Positions 20,461-30,451 of a stretch of 64,000 bases of DNA are shown here, piece by piece (position 1 is the first letter of the stretch; each line of letters opens with the position of its first letter). Source of the DNA: Moritella sp. 5. GTDB lineage: Bacteria > Pseudomonadota > Gammaproteobacteria > Enterobacterales > Moritellaceae. The translations under genes were made by a program, and so were the position numbers. The notes under the pieces were generated by a model. The model saw only the letters and a program-made list of their open reading frames with translations. It made no database searches and had not been told where the DNA came from. The stretch lies in contig NZ_CP056122.1 of the NCBI RefSeq assembly GCF_018219455.1, forward strand, positions 4,086,065 through 4,150,064. The letters are read 5' to 3'.

Positions 20461-22779
20461 TTACACGCTATCTATGATGGTGCTAGTTTGTCTCTGCGGT
20501 GCATTCGCTAACCAAGGCGACAAATGTTTTTGTAACATTAACGTTAATACTTGTTTACTCACTGGTTTCGCCATGAAATCATCCATCCCAGCGATAAAAC
20601 ATTTATCTTTTTCTGTTTGTAATACATTAGCAGTTAATGCCACGATCGGAATATGCAGACCAACAGGTTCACTTTCTCGAATAATCTTTGTTGCTTCAAA
20701 ACCATCAAGCACTGGCATCTGGCAATCCATCAATATTAAATTGAATGTTTGCTCTTTACATAAATCTACCGCAATTTGGCCGTTATCGGCAATCGTTACC
20801 TCAATACCGAGCTTTTGTAACATCATCTGAGTCACTTTCTGGTTGATAAATGTATCTTCAACCAAGAGCACTTTCATTACATCGCTGGCGGCCGTTTGAT
20901 CTACAACCTTTTCGGCTTGTTCTGCCTCCTCATTAAGCATAGTTTTAAGGACCACATTTTTTAATGTATCAGCTTTATAAGGACGACTTAAAAAAGCTTT
21001 TATACCAAGTTTTTTGGCTAATACATCATCACCGATTTGCGCATCTGCAGACATCATCATTAAGCGAGGTGTGAGTTCAGCAAATTCATCTTGTAATTGT
21101 TTTGCCACCGTAAAACCATCCAAATTGGGCATGATTTTATCAATAATAACCAAATCAAATGGCTTCCCTTTATCTAAGGCATCAAGCACAATTTGTTTGG
21201 TTAAACACGGGTCATCGCAAGATACAGATGTCGCGCCAAAACTTTTCAATTGCGCAGAGGTAATACGCATATTTAGCATACTGTCATCGACAAGTAATAT
21301 TGACAGTCCAGCAAGGCTTTGTTCTATATCCTTCCCGTGTAAAAGCTCATCAATACATTCAAATTCAGCGGTAAATTCAAATCGACTACCTTTACCCGGC
21401 TTACTGTAAACTATAATGTCACTGTCCATTAATTGGACAATACTACGGCAGATCGCTAAACCTAATCCCGTACCACCATAATTACGTGTTGTGCTGCCAT
21501 CAGCTTGTTGAAATTTATCAAATATTTTTTGTTGGTTTTCAGCGGCAATACCGATACCAGTATCAATAATTTGGAACATGACCCCTGCACTATTATTTTC
21601 ACGTAGCATTAGCTTGATATTAAGATGCACGTAGCCTTCAGAGGTAAATTTGATCGCATTAGATAAAAGGTTATTTAATACTTGGCGTAATTGCGTGATA
21701 TCACCGAGTACCATATCTGGTACTTGTTCATCAATATGACACACTAAAGCAATTTGCTTCTGTCCAGCTATAATTGAAAAATTAGCTTCAATTTCTTTAC
21801 ATAATTCAAATAAATTCAGCGGGTTTGTTGCCAGCACAAGTTGCCCTGATTCAATTTTAGAGAAATCAAGAATATCGTTAATTAAATCCAGTAGCGTAAT
21901 CGAAGAAGAGTAAAGCATATCAACAAACTCTTTCTGTTCACTATCCATTGGCATGTCTTGTAATAAGGATGCCGTACCAATCACACCGTTCATTGGTGTA
22001 CGGATCTCATGGCTCATATTTGCTAAAAATTCACTTTTCTTTAAATTAGCATCTTCAGCTTGAAGCTTAGCAACTTCTAGTTCACGATAGTTATGACGAA
22101 TGCGTATAATGGAAGCATTATAACTTACCATTAAACTAGTGATCTCATCATCAAATGGACGAGGCATTAATTCAAGTGATTGTGGTAGCTTATCATTATC
22201 AAACTTACTCACGGCGTCCGATATTTCAGTTAACGGTCTTACCACTATTTTATACACAACAAAAAGAATAAATAATGCCACAATGAAGATTTTTACCGCC
22301 TGAGACAATAACAAGAAAATAAACTTATCCCATAATCCCTTATAGATAGGATAGAGATCGGCCTGAATCTTAAGTGTGGCAAGATTAAACGTCTTACTGC
22401 CAAAATCTTGCTGCATTGGCCAAGACACTTGATATTGATATTCCGATGATGGTTTTCCTAGTTTAAGGATTGTACCGCTATCATCTTTAATTTCGAGGTA
22501 ATGAACGCTAGGCAGTTTCATTATCCCTTCTGCCAGCAGCGTTAATTGGTCACGGTCTTCAACCCATAAACTAGCTGTTAAGCTGGACAAATTGCTTTGC
22601 TTGATTTGATAAAGCTGAGTTTCTATACCTGATATATCTTCTTTATAATCAAGATAGAGATTCAGACCTGTAATCAGTAATGTAAAAAAAGAACTAATAA
22701 GTATTATGGATACAAGCAATTGCCTCGCTATACCTACTTTTTTATTCTGCAACTTCGCTTTCTTCATCCCTAAGCTCAC
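20461..22779 (-). CDS. hybrid sensor histidine kinase with two receiver domains
   Basis: The 772-residue membrane protein has a TM helix near residues 18-42, a periplasmic segment of about 110 residues, a second TM near 160-185, HAMP ([15 protein letters not shown]), HisKA with [15 protein letters not shown], HATPase ([26 protein letters not shown]) and two receivers: one with [14 protein letters not shown], one with [17 protein letters not shown]. No HPt domain is present, so phosphate should pass to a separate HPt protein. It is divergent from a solute-binding protein gene, 68 bases apart, which may supply its signal. No response regulator adjoins it. Confidence 0.93.
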   Translation of the reverse strand: MSLGMKKAKLQNKKVGIARQLLVSIILISSFFTLLITGLNLYLDYKEDISGIETQLYQIKQSNLSSLTASLWVEDRDQLTLLAEGIMKLPSVHYLEIKDDSGTILKLGKPSSEYQYQVSWPMQQDFGSKTFNLATLKIQADLYPIYKGLWDKFIFLLLSQAVKIFIVALFILFVVYKIVVRPLTEISDAVSKFDNDKLPQSLELMPRPFDDEITSLMVSYNASIIRIRHNYRELEVAKLQAEDANLKKSEFLANMSHEIRTPMNGVIGTASLLQDMPMDSEQKEFVDMLYSSSITLLDLINDILDFSKIESGQLVLATNPLNLFELCKEIEANFSIIAGQKQIALVCHIDEQVPDMVLGDITQLRQVLNNLLSNAIKFTSEGYVHLNIKLMLRENNSAGVMFQIIDTGIGIAAENQQKIFDKFQQADGSTTRNYGGTGLGLAICRSIVQLMDSDIIVYSKPGKGSRFEFTAEFECIDELLHGKDIEQSLAGLSILLVDDSMLNMRITSAQLKSFGATSVSCDDPCLTKQIVLDALDKGKPFDLVIIDKIMPNLDGFTVAKQLQDEFAELTPRLMMMSADAQIGDDVLAKKLGIKAFLSRPYKADTLKNVVLKTMLNEEAEQAEKVVDQTAASDVMKVLLVEDTFINQKVTQMMLQKLGIEVTIADNGQIAVDLCKEQTFNLILMDCQMPVLDGFEATKIIRESEPVGLHIPIVALTANVLQTEKDKCFIAGMDDFMAKPVSKQVLTLMLQKHLSPWLANAPQRQTSTIIDSV

Positions 22780-22847
22780 ACCTAATTACTAATCGACTAA
22801 TCTAATAATAGACATTACTATGGAATTACTACTATAAGGAAGTAAAA

Positions 22848-23603
22848 ATGAAACTGTTTATTTCAATAATGTTAACTCTACAGCTTTGCATTACTAGCTT
22901 TACAGCTAATGCAGAATCTATCAATTATTATGTCATTGACAAACAAGCAATGCCTTTTCAAATAACAACGGATAGTGAAAAGCATTCGGGCATAGTTTCA
23001 GACATCATATCTTGTATATTTATGGATAATTACACTGTTCGTTACCATACCTATCCATTCAACCGTATGATTTCAGAATTGGAAGCTGGGAGAGAGAAAA
23101 ACTGGGTAACTTTTGGCAGTCCAGGTTGGGGCGGCGTACAAGCAGCAAATTTATCCGATATACCAATTTACACTGTTAGTCATAGTATATTAACCAGCGC
23201 TAAATCTGACTTTATTTACCGTGATCTAAAAGACATAAACAAAAAAATTCTTGTATTACTCTATGGTTTTGATTATCCAAACTTACAACCTTTAATTGAC
23301 AGTGGCGAAATTAAAGAGCTAAGAGTGAAAGATTATGCTGCAGCCTTTCGTATTTTAGACAAAATGCCACAAGACTCTGCCTTTGTTGAAATGACCTCCC
23401 GAATTAAATACAACTTAAAAATACAGTCTAGAGATCTAAAACAATATAAGTTACAAGACTTTTCAGCATTAATTCCAAGCTACCCGATTTACTTGGCGCT
23501 CGATCCAAAGATGGATAAAGACATTCAAAAATTTATTAACCAGAAATTATCCAACATGTCTGATTCAGGTTCACTAACAGAAATTATTCATCGCTATATC
23601 TAA
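22848..23603 (+). CDS. orphan periplasmic solute-binding protein (family 3-like)
   Basis: A 251-residue protein with a signal peptide ending TANA|ESINYYV. The mature part resembles bacterial extracellular solute-binding family 3: an N-terminal lobe with MPFQITTDSEKHSGIVSDI, a hinge region and C-terminal DKDIQKFINQKL. No transporter genes are near. The gene diverges from the hybrid kinase, whose own periplasmic domain is small, so a role as a ligand-binding partner for that kinase is plausible but inferred. GGAAG precedes the ATG. Ligand unknown; polar amino acids are usual for the family. Confidence 0.8.
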   Translation: MKLFISIMLTLQLCITSFTANAESINYYVIDKQAMPFQITTDSEKHSGIVSDIISCIFMDNYTVRYHTYPFNRMISELEAGREKNWVTFGSPGWGGVQAANLSDIPIYTVSHSILTSAKSDFIYRDLKDINKKILVLLYGFDYPNLQPLIDSGEIKELRVKDYAAAFRILDKMPQDSAFVEMTSRIKYNLKIQSRDLKQYKLQDFSALIPSYPIYLALDPKMDKDIQKFINQKLSNMSDSGSLTEIIHRYI

Positions 23604-23657
23604 CACTATTACACCGATAACAAGTCGTTAAGCTTAATTATCGGTGTAATAGTGTTA
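23601..23657. repeat. 19-base-pair perfect inverted repeat
   Basis: The arm 23601-23619 (starts TAACACTATTACACC) is perfectly complementary to 23639-23657, with a 19-base loop. It overlaps the stop of the solute-binding protein gene (the TAA is its first bases) and precedes the end of the convergent ribA fusion. No T run follows on either side, so it is at best an unusual bidirectional terminator or mRNA-end stabiliser. Confidence 0.8.
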
Positions 23658-23689
23658 CGTCCTTGGAAGTCTATTCAGGTGCATCAAAT

Positions 23690-24742
23690 TTAGTCAATAA
23701 AACTAGATTCAAACATGTGCCCTAGCTTCTCAGATTTAGTTTTAAGGTAACCTGCATTATGTGGATTATGACCTTCTTGTAACGGCACGCGTTCCGCAAT
23801 ATTGATACCCGCTTTCATTAACGCATTTACCTTACGTGGATTATTGGTCATTAAATTAACTGCATTTATATTCAAGTGACCTAACATTCCTTGGCAAAAA
23901 GTATAATCTCGCATATCAGCCGCAAACCCTAGACGTTCATTTGCTTCAACTGTATCCGCGCCATCATCTTGTAGATGGTAAGCTCTAATTTTATTTAACA
24001 AACCGATGCCGCGCCCCTCTTGGCGTAAATACAAGATCACACCACTCCCTTTAGCAACAATATTTTGCATGGCTTTTGCTAACTGAAAGCCACAATCACA
24101 ACGCGCACTGAATAAGGCATCACCAGTCAAACATTCCGAATGTAAACGAATTAATACAGGCTCACTTGGATCAAGCTCACCATAAACTAAAGCTAAGTGC
24201 TCTTTACCTGTCGCGTTTTCAATAAAGCCATTCATTTGAAATGTACCGAATTTAGTCGGTAACTTTGCACTATCAACATAAGTGATCAAATTATAAGGTG
24301 CTTGCTGAGCTAAATCACAGCGTACATCCATTAATATTCGACCAAGTTCATTGCGTCCGCTACCATCTCCACCGTCACCCCAATAAGTATCTTTATGCGA
24401 ATGCTCTGTTAATACTTGCTCACCCGTTGCCACAAGTTGATAGGCATAAAATGGATTCTGACGAAATTTTTTCACCACGACATCACGCATGACACTGTCA
24501 CGTACTTCCATCCAATCTGATTTCACAAATTGCGCATACTCTCGGCTTAAGCTAAAAGCGTCATCAGGTGTCGGTGCTTGACGAATTAAATCTTGTAATT
24601 GAAGATCATTGAATTTTTGCGCTTGATAATAATGTTCGCTACTCGGCCATTTAACCCCATCAACCTTGATAGTGGCTAACGCAAAATTTGACAAAAAACC
24701 AAAATCATCATTCGGTTCGTAAAATTGTATTTCATCTATCAT
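23690..24742 (-). CDS. NADAR (YbiA-type N-glycosidase) - GTP cyclohydrolase II fusion
   Basis: Residues 4-145 form a NADAR/COG3236 domain ([38 protein letters not shown]), which hydrolyses reactive 5-aminouracil-type intermediates of riboflavin synthesis. Residues 153-345 are a RibA domain that opens [24 protein letters not shown] holds zinc ligands Cys204, 215 and 217; [12 protein letters not shown] and TNNPRKV follow. The damage-control domain is thus linked to the enzyme making the unstable product, a fusion known in Vibrio and, with other rib enzymes, in plants. It is monocistronic. No FMN riboswitch is visible upstream. Confidence 0.93.
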   Translation of the reverse strand: MIDEIQFYEPNDDFGFLSNFALATIKVDGVKWPSSEHYYQAQKFNDLQLQDLIRQAPTPDDAFSLSREYAQFVKSDWMEVRDSVMRDVVVKKFRQNPFYAYQLVATGEQVLTEHSHKDTYWGDGGDGSGRNELGRILMDVRCDLAQQAPYNLITYVDSAKLPTKFGTFQMNGFIENATGKEHLALVYGELDPSEPVLIRLHSECLTGDALFSARCDCGFQLAKAMQNIVAKGSGVILYLRQEGRGIGLLNKIRAYHLQDDGADTVEANERLGFAADMRDYTFCQGMLGHLNINAVNLMTNNPRKVNALMKAGINIAERVPLQEGHNPHNAGYLKTKSEKLGHMFESSFID

Positions 24743-24875
24743 TTATTTCTATTCCATGAAAATAAAGCTGATTTAACATGAACATACCACAAAAATGGAT
24801 GAAGAAATGTGAAAATACGCAAATGATAGACATAAAATATGTATATAAGGAATAAAGAGGAATACTCATAGAAGA

Positions 24876-24899
24876 TAGGGGATAACACTGCTATCCCCT
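24876..24899 (-). repeat. hairpin upstream of the ribA fusion
   Basis: AGGGGATA/TATCCCCT, eight base pairs with a short loop and no T run. It lies about 135 bases before the NADAR-RibA start codon, just past the terminator assigned to the cytochrome b561 gene. Function unclear. Confidence 0.5.
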
Positions 24900-24901
24900 T
24901 A

Positions 24902-24942
24902 AAAATTAAGGCGTTAAAATCAAAGGTTTAACCTTAACGCCT
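24902..24942 (-). terminator. probable terminator of the cytochrome b561 gene
   Basis: Stem AGGCGTTAA/TTAACGCCT with further internal pairing, followed on the minus strand by TTAATTTTTAA. It is about 100 bases past the cytochrome b gene stop. Confidence 0.6.
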
Positions 24943-25039
24943 ACAAGAGTACACGTTATGATTTACTTTTGAAATATTGCTATATTTATTAGCAAATATA
25001 ACGACCCACATTAACGTCTTTAACCGTCTTTTCTTTCAA

Positions 25040-25711
25040 TCAATAAAGTAAGTAACCTAAATTTTCATGTCCCCATTGCCACCAAATGACACCAGCAATA
25101 CATGCGTAGATAACCCAAGCCAATAAACCACTCATCATTTTTGGCTGGGCAATCGAACTCACTAATTTATACTCTGCAACGCCTGTTATCATCGCTTTCA
25201 CTAATGCCTGTTTTTTGAGTTTATAAGCGACGATAGCAACGACATGTAAGCCTATTGCCCAAAGTAATACATCAAAATTCACGCTGTGTAGCCATGTCAT
25301 AAAGCTAACAGTATCCGCTGTAAAATATTGCGATAATGGGCCTTCTGACAAAATATCATCGCTGGCACTAAGTCCAGTAAATAGCTGGATTATTATTAAG
25401 CCTAAAAACAATATAACCATACATGCGCCAGCAGGATTATGACCAAATTTGACTCGATCAAACTTATTTTTATCACTAAGGTAATCGATTAACGCTTTTG
25501 GACTTTTTATAAAGTAACTAAACTTGGCAGTATCACTTCCAATAAAACCCCAAATAAAACGCGTTATCCAAAGCCCCAGTAGTGCATAACCAAACAAAAA
25601 GTGCCATTCCATTTCGCCATTATCAGCACAGTACCACAATGCAAATAGCAAACTCACTTGTAACCAGTGATAGCCACGAATAAATCCGTCCCAAACTTTA
25701 ACCTTAACCAT
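25040..25711 (-). CDS. cytochrome b561-type membrane protein
   Basis: This haem b protein of the Ni-hydrogenase cytochrome b/b561 family passes electrons in the inner membrane. Four hydrophobic segments and histidines in GYHWLQVSLL, MEWHFLFGYAL, WLHSVNFDVLLWAIGLHVVA are consistent with haem ligation. The open frame reaches back to 25780, but the ATG at 25711 has GAGGG before it and begins the family-typical MVKVKVWDGFIRGYHW, giving 223 residues. Such proteins often partner small cytochromes c; none is adjacent. It follows the EamA gene by 55 bases and may be in the same transcript. Confidence 0.85.
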   Translation of the reverse strand: MVKVKVWDGFIRGYHWLQVSLLFALWYCADNGEMEWHFLFGYALLGLWITRFIWGFIGSDTAKFSYFIKSPKALIDYLSDKNKFDRVKFGHNPAGACMVILFLGLIIIQLFTGLSASDDILSEGPLSQYFTADTVSFMTWLHSVNFDVLLWAIGLHVVAIVAYKLKKQALVKAMITGVAEYKLVSSIAQPKMMSGLLAWVIYACIAGVIWWQWGHENLGYLLY

Positions 25712-25766
25712 ACAACCCTCTGCAGATAACGACGACGTAAATACCCAACTAACATTGAGATAGAGG

Positions 25767-26741
25767 CTATTTTCTAACACTTAACCAGACAATAGCAACA
25801 ATTACCATTAACATACCTAGAAAATGGTAAATAGTGAAGTTTTCCCCTAACAAAAACACCGCCATTAATGCCGTTAGCACGGGGCCACTGCCACCAACAA
25901 TCGATGCTTGCTCTGGCCCAACTCTCGCAATGCCCTCACTCATCAAAAACGAAGGGATCACAGTACAGCCAATCGCTAACCACAGTGAGATCCAAAATAC
26001 CGGCATAGGGATACTAAGATCTTTAATATCATGCGCAACCGAAAAATGAACAAATATCATAAAACTGGCGCCAAACATAGCGATACACGTAAAGACTAAA
26101 CTGCCTAATTGCTGAATTTTGGTTTTACTCAGTAGCAAATAACAAGCAAACGTAAAGCATGCTGTTAACACCAATAACGAACCCACTATCACTCCCTCAC
26201 CCTGCTTACCCAAGTCATGATAAAACAGTACAAAAACCCCCGCATAGGCCAAGATAAGCGCACCTATTACTTGTCGGTTAATCCGATTACCCAACACCAA
26301 CCAGCTGAGGATAACGACGACCGTAGGATAGGTAAATAACACTAATCGCTCTAGCTGTGAGCTAATATAGTGAAGCCCTTGAAGATCAAAATAACTCGAC
26401 AAGTAATAACCCAAAAGACCAATACCCATCACTGGCATAAACTGTGCTTTTATCGGTAATGATAACGCAGGCGTCTTCCTTAACATCCACACAAATACGG
26501 CGATATAAAAAGGCAGCGACAATAGCATTCGGTACGTCATTAACGTAATGCTATCAACCCCATATTGATAAGCGAGTTTAATGAAAATGCCTTTGGTCGA
26601 AAACAAACAGGTAGCAAGAAATGCGCACAATAAACCCATTTTATGTGCTGATAGCTTATGACGTAAAGCTGAACGAGTATTACGTTGCTTTGTACTGGTA
26701 GTACTGGTGGTGGTATTACTGCTGATAGTAGTCTGTTCCAT
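25767..26741 (-). CDS. EamA/DMT-family transporter
   Basis: A 324-residue inner-membrane protein with about ten hydrophobic helices and two EamA repeats (LLCAFLATCLFSTKGIFIKLAYQYG near the start; SIVGGSGPVLTALMAVFLLGENFTIYHFLGMLMV near the end) as in metabolite exporters of the drug/metabolite transporter family. The N-terminus is an unusual 35-residue Thr/Ser-rich tail. GGAGGGG precedes the ATG. A short translated leader with hairpins lies upstream (see 26837-26899), suggesting attenuation and perhaps an amino-acid substrate; the substrate cannot be told from sequence. Confidence 0.88.
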   Translation of the reverse strand: MEQTTISSNTTTSTTSTKQRNTRSALRHKLSAHKMGLLCAFLATCLFSTKGIFIKLAYQYGVDSITLMTYRMLLSLPFYIAVFVWMLRKTPALSLPIKAQFMPVMGIGLLGYYLSSYFDLQGLHYISSQLERLVLFTYPTVVVILSWLVLGNRINRQVIGALILAYAGVFVLFYHDLGKQGEGVIVGSLLVLTACFTFACYLLLSKTKIQQLGSLVFTCIAMFGASFMIFVHFSVAHDIKDLSIPMPVFWISLWLAIGCTVIPSFLMSEGIARVGPEQASIVGGSGPVLTALMAVFLLGENFTIYHFLGMLMVIVAIVWLSVRK

Positions 26742-26795
26742 GACCCCTCCAAGAAAAAAATGAAGGCTAGGAATAAGTAGAGTAAAACAGATAGC

Positions 26796-26859
26796 AGGCT
26801 ACATATTCCGTAGCCTCGCCAAAAATTAGTTAGCTGCTACTCTGATTTCCAGAGCAGCC
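26796..26859 (-). promoter_or_regulatory. putative attenuator hairpins before the EamA gene
   Basis: On the minus strand, GCTGCTCTG/CAGAG-T-AGCAGC (26834-26859) overlaps the end and stop codon of the leader peptide, and AGGCTAC/GTAGCCT (26796-26816) follows. The second stem is followed by TGTTTTACT, a poor T run. The order peptide, hairpin 1, hairpin 2, structural gene resembles transcription attenuators. Confidence 0.5.
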
Positions 26860-26899
26860 ATAAACGTGCCGCATAGTGATGATTAGAATAAATTGTCAT
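26837..26899 (-). CDS. 20-residue leader peptide upstream of the EamA gene
   Basis: The ATG at 26899 follows AGAGGG by four bases, one of the best Shine-Dalgarno sequences in the window. The 20-codon frame is rich in His, Tyr and Trp (NHHY, then RLWLLWK) and ends in TAG inside a hairpin. Distance to the EamA start is about 95 bases. This layout suggests a regulatory leader in which ribosome stalling on aromatic codons alters folding downstream. No known leader peptide was recognised. Confidence 0.55.
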   Translation of the reverse strand: MTIYSNHHYAARLWLLWKSE

Positions 26900-27085
26900 A
26901 TAACCCTCTCGCCACGTTTAAAATTGAATAACCAGTTAACCAACAATAGATAACGTAAGCAAGATAAGAATAATCAGGCCTCTATATTCAATATAATATA
27001 ATATTTCGCTACGGATAATGACTGACTTGCAGTGTATATCGCTAGAGTAACTTACCGTAACAAGTCAATATTAATGACTGATTAG

Positions 27086-27106
27086 TTACTAATTACTAAT
27101 TACTAA
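27086..27106. repeat. heptanucleotide tandem repeat at the end of the rhodanese gene
   Basis: Three perfect copies of TTACTAA in tandem span the last codons and the stop of the rhodanese gene. Changes in copy number would alter only the C-terminal two or three residues and the trailing sequence. Confidence 0.8.
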
Positions 27107-27464
27107 TAGGGTAACTCTTCATTTTCCACTCACGGATGCCGCCATCCATTGAGATTACGTCTGTATAACCCATGCGTTGGATGAACTCAGCTGATAATGC
27201 AGAACGATAACCGCCACCGCAGTACAGTACGATACAGGTATCAAGTGCTGGGTATTTAGCTTCTAAATCACGCTCGATGATGCCACGCCCCATGTATTCA
27301 GCGCCGCTAATACGACTTGCAGCCCATTCGCTTTCTTCGCGCACATCAACCAGTACAAATTGCTTACCTTCGTCTTGCCACTCCTTCACGTCATCACAGC
27401 TACATTCTTTGACTACTTTACGTGCTTCATTACATAAATCTAAAAATCGTTGACTATGAGCCAT
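27096..27464 (-). CDS. single-domain rhodanese-like protein
   Basis: The 122-residue cytoplasmic protein is one rhodanese domain, with VLVDVREESEWAASRISGAEYMGRG and the active loop VLYCGGGYRSAL carrying the sulfur-accepting cysteine. Rhodaneses move sulfane sulfur to cyanide or other acceptors; the physiological partner is unknown. It has no signal peptide. It is located between the EamA leader region and secF, and is probably monocistronic (GGATAAC before the ATG). Confidence 0.9.
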   Translation of the reverse strand: MAHSQRFLDLCNEARKVVKECSCDDVKEWQDEGKQFVLVDVREESEWAASRISGAEYMGRGIIERDLEAKYPALDTCIVLYCGGGYRSALSAEFIQRMGYTDVISMDGGIREWKMKSYPISN

Positions 27465-27546
27465 GTTGTTATCCTTTCAGTTAAATACCAAGTTTTTACT
27501 AAACTACTATTTCATTTTGTATTCTATAATTCAATAACTAAAACAT

Positions 27547-27577
27547 AAAAAACAAAAACCCGCACGAGGCGGGTTTT
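27547..27577 (-). terminator. terminator of the yajC-secDF operon
   Basis: AACCCGC-ACGAG-GCGGGTT is followed on the minus strand by TTTGTTTTTTATG; it is about 45 bases past the secF stop. Confidence 0.9.
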
Positions 27578-27621
27578 ATGACAGTCCGAAGACCAATACG
27601 TTAGTTAGGTTTCCCTAAGGC

Positions 27622-28566
27622 TTACATCATTGGGTCTTGGTCTGCACCTTCTTTTTCTACCACTGGTGGTAACATCGTTTCGCGGCTTACGCCTAAGCGT
27701 AGTGCTAATGCACTTGCTACGTAAATCGAAGAATATGTACCAACCACGATACCAATCAGCAATGCAAGTGCAAAACCGTGGATCAGTGCGCCACCTTTCA
27801 GGAATAATGATACTAATACCATTAATGTTGTACCTGACGTGATTAACGTACGTGACAATGTCTGCGTTAATGATACGTCCATGATTTCCACAGAATCATC
27901 AGTACGCATACGGCGGAAGTTTTCACGGATACGGTCAAATACCACGATAGTATCATTCAGTGAATAACCAATAACGGTCAATAGCGCCGCTAAAATAGTT
28001 AAATCAAATTCAATCTGTAATACCGAGAAGATACCTAACGTGATAATAACGTCATGCGCAAGGGCCAATACAGCACCCGATGCTAAACGCCATTCAAAAC
28101 GTACACCAACATAAAGCAAGATACAAATTAACGCAGCAAGCAGCGCTAGACCACCTTGCTCTGCTAATTCATCACCAACGTTTGGACCAACAAACTCGAT
28201 ACGACGCATTTCTACGCTCTTATCATAGCCCTGTAACGCAGTGATAATTTGACTACCAAGATGCTTATTATCCAAATCTTCACGTGGAGCAATACGGATC
28301 AGGACATCACGACTAGAGCCGAAATGTTGGATCACCGCATCATCAAATCCTTCTGCAGATAACAGCGGACGGATAATCTCAAGATCAGCAGGTTTATCAT
28401 AACCTACTTCAATCACCGTACCACCAGTGAAATCAAGACCCCAATTAATGCCTTTAATCGCAATAGAAGATATCGATAAAATAACTAACAGCGCTGATAA
28501 AATAAACGCGGGCTTCGCCATCTTCATAAAGTGGATCGTGCGTTCTGTTTTAATAATTTCAAACAT
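27622..28566 (-). CDS. secF: protein translocase subunit SecF
   Basis: SecF works with SecD in the inner membrane to help pull preproteins through SecYEG using the proton gradient. Its 314 residues show six hydrophobic segments, the SecF motif GLDFTGGTVIEVGY in the periplasmic P1-like region, and the RND-type VIGYSLNDTIVVFDRIREN motif. It begins 11 bases after secD ends and is the last gene before a terminator. Confidence 0.98.
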   Translation of the reverse strand: MFEIIKTERTIHFMKMAKPAFILSALLVILSISSIAIKGINWGLDFTGGTVIEVGYDKPADLEIIRPLLSAEGFDDAVIQHFGSSRDVLIRIAPREDLDNKHLGSQIITALQGYDKSVEMRRIEFVGPNVGDELAEQGGLALLAALICILLYVGVRFEWRLASGAVLALAHDVIITLGIFSVLQIEFDLTILAALLTVIGYSLNDTIVVFDRIRENFRRMRTDDSVEIMDVSLTQTLSRTLITSGTTLMVLVSLFLKGGALIHGFALALLIGIVVGTYSSIYVASALALRLGVSRETMLPPVVEKEGADQDPMM

Positions 28567-28577
28567 AATTAATCCCC

Positions 28578-30422
28578 TTAGATTGAAAGTTTATCGATTT
28601 TTTTATTACCCCAAAGGAAATTCACGATCGCACGTGTACCAATGATGGAAGTAAACATAGAAGCAGCAATACCAATTGCTAACGTAATAGCGAAACCTTT
28701 AATTGCACCAGTACCAACCGCAAACAAAATGATCGCCGTTAATAGCGTGGTAATGTTGGCATCGGCAATGGTTGATAACGCATTATCATAACCACTATGA
28801 ATTGCTTGCTGAATGCTTCTGCCTTCTTTCAGCTCTTCACGAATACGTTCAAATACCAGTACGTTCGCATCAACCGCCATACCGATTGTTAATACGATAC
28901 CGGCAATACCTGGTAGCGTCATTGTCGCGCCAGGAATCATCGACATAATACCAATGATCATGATGATGTTTGCAGATAATGCGACATTGGCAACAATACC
29001 AAATTTACGGTAGTAGATAGCCATGAAGATAACAATTGCAATCATGCCATAAATCATCGCAGCTAAGCCGTTTTCAATATTTTGCTTACCTAAGCTAGGA
29101 CCGATGGTACGTTCTTCAACTATTTGAACTGGCGCAACTAACGCACCTGCACGTAATAATAACGCCAGATTTTTAGCTTCGCTTGCACTGTCTAAACCTG
29201 TAATACGGAAGCTACGGCCTAACTGTGCTTGAATTGTCGCCACGTTAATGACTTCTTCAATTTTTTTCAGTTTCGATTTGCCATCAGCAGTTTTCTCACC
29301 CGTTGGTTTGTATTCAATGAATACAGTTGCCATTGATGTACCGATTGCTTTCTTCGTCGCACGAGACATTTTACTGCCACCTTGCGAATCAAGATCGATA
29401 TTAACCTGCGAACGACTAAACTCATCTAAGCTCGATGTTGCACCTGTGATGTGGTTACCAGTTAAGATAACTTGTTTCTTCAGCACAACTGGACGGCCTT
29501 CACGCGTGGTGTATTTTTGGCTACCAGCAGGTACTCGGCTGCTGTAAGGGTCTGCTTTATTATCAACTAAACGGAATTCTAACGTTGCCGTTGCGCCTAA
29601 AATCTCTTTCGCACCAGCAGTATCCTGAACACCCGGTAATTCAACTACAATGCGGTCTGCACCTTGACGCTGTACAAGCGGTTCAGCAACACCTAATTGG
29701 TTTACACGGTTACGGATAATAGTGATGTTTTGTTGAAGGGCATATTCTTTGATTTCGGCAAGTTTAGCTTCTGACATTTTTGCCGTTAGACTAAATTGAC
29801 CATTATTTTCACTGTCACTTAACAGTAGGTCTGCATATTTAGACTTAAGGAATTTTTCTGCTTTATCGCGTGTTTCAAGATCACGAAAACGTGCTGTAAC
29901 ACCGTTACTGTTTTTACGTATTGCAGTATAACGCAGTTTTTCTTCACGTAAATCGGTACGGAAATCTTGCAACATTTGATCTTGTGCTTTCACTAACGCT
30001 TCTTGCATATCAACTTCGAGTAAGAAGTGAACACCACCACGTAAGTCCAGACCCAGTTTTAGTGGTCCAGCACCAACGGCTTGTAACCATTCAGGCGTAG
30101 CAGGTGCAAGGTTTAAAGCAACAATAAATGTCTGACCAAGTTGTTCTTTTAAGATTTCACTAGCAAGGAGTTGTTGTTCGCTGTCATTTAAACGAATTAA
30201 CACTTGGTTTTTTTCTAATGAAACACTTTTATAACTGATTTCTTGTTTATCGAGTTCTGCTTTAACTTTATCTAGTGTTGATACTTCAATAACAGCACCA
30301 CGTGCAGCAGAGACTTGAACAGCGGGGTCTTCCCCGTATAGATTCGGTGTGGCATAGAGTAAACAAATGGCGATCGTAGCGATCACCATTAGATACTTCC
30401 ACAGAGGATATTTGTTTAACAC
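28578..30422 (-). CDS. secD: protein translocase subunit SecD
   Basis: SecD has a large periplasmic domain that binds emerging preproteins. The 614 residues contain the N-terminal TM, the P1 region with [19 protein letters not shown], the family motif [27 protein letters not shown] and the C-terminal six-helix RND part with [22 protein letters not shown]. It lies 29 bases after yajC and is part of the standard yajC-secD-secF operon. Confidence 0.99.
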   Translation of the reverse strand: MLNKYPLWKYLMVIATIAICLLYATPNLYGEDPAVQVSAARGAVIEVSTLDKVKAELDKQEISYKSVSLEKNQVLIRLNDSEQQLLASEILKEQLGQTFIVALNLAPATPEWLQAVGAGPLKLGLDLRGGVHFLLEVDMQEALVKAQDQMLQDFRTDLREEKLRYTAIRKNSNGVTARFRDLETRDKAEKFLKSKYADLLLSDSENNGQFSLTAKMSEAKLAEIKEYALQQNITIIRNRVNQLGVAEPLVQRQGADRIVVELPGVQDTAGAKEILGATATLEFRLVDNKADPYSSRVPAGSQKYTTREGRPVVLKKQVILTGNHITGATSSLDEFSRSQVNIDLDSQGGSKMSRATKKAIGTSMATVFIEYKPTGEKTADGKSKLKKIEEVINVATIQAQLGRSFRITGLDSASEAKNLALLLRAGALVAPVQIVEERTIGPSLGKQNIENGLAAMIYGMIAIVIFMAIYYRKFGIVANVALSANIIMIIGIMSMIPGATMTLPGIAGIVLTIGMAVDANVLVFERIREELKEGRSIQQAIHSGYDNALSTIADANITTLLTAIILFAVGTGAIKGFAITLAIGIAASMFTSIIGTRAIVNFLWGNKKIDKLSI

Positions 30423-30451
30423 AATATTACCTTACTGGGATACGGAAAAGA

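Larger units (their letters stand above)
26742..27095. other. 354-base leader region of the EamA gene
   Basis: The rhodanese gene ends on the right and the EamA gene starts on the left. In between lie a short ORF with a strong ribosome binding site and two hairpins (described separately), then an AT-rich stretch (about 26930-27060) likely holding the promoter. Confidence 0.6.

Noticed and set aside
24743-25039. FMN riboswitch upstream of the NADAR-RibA gene
   Set aside because: No RFN consensus segments were found; the hairpins fit a terminator of the cytochrome b gene and an unassigned stem.
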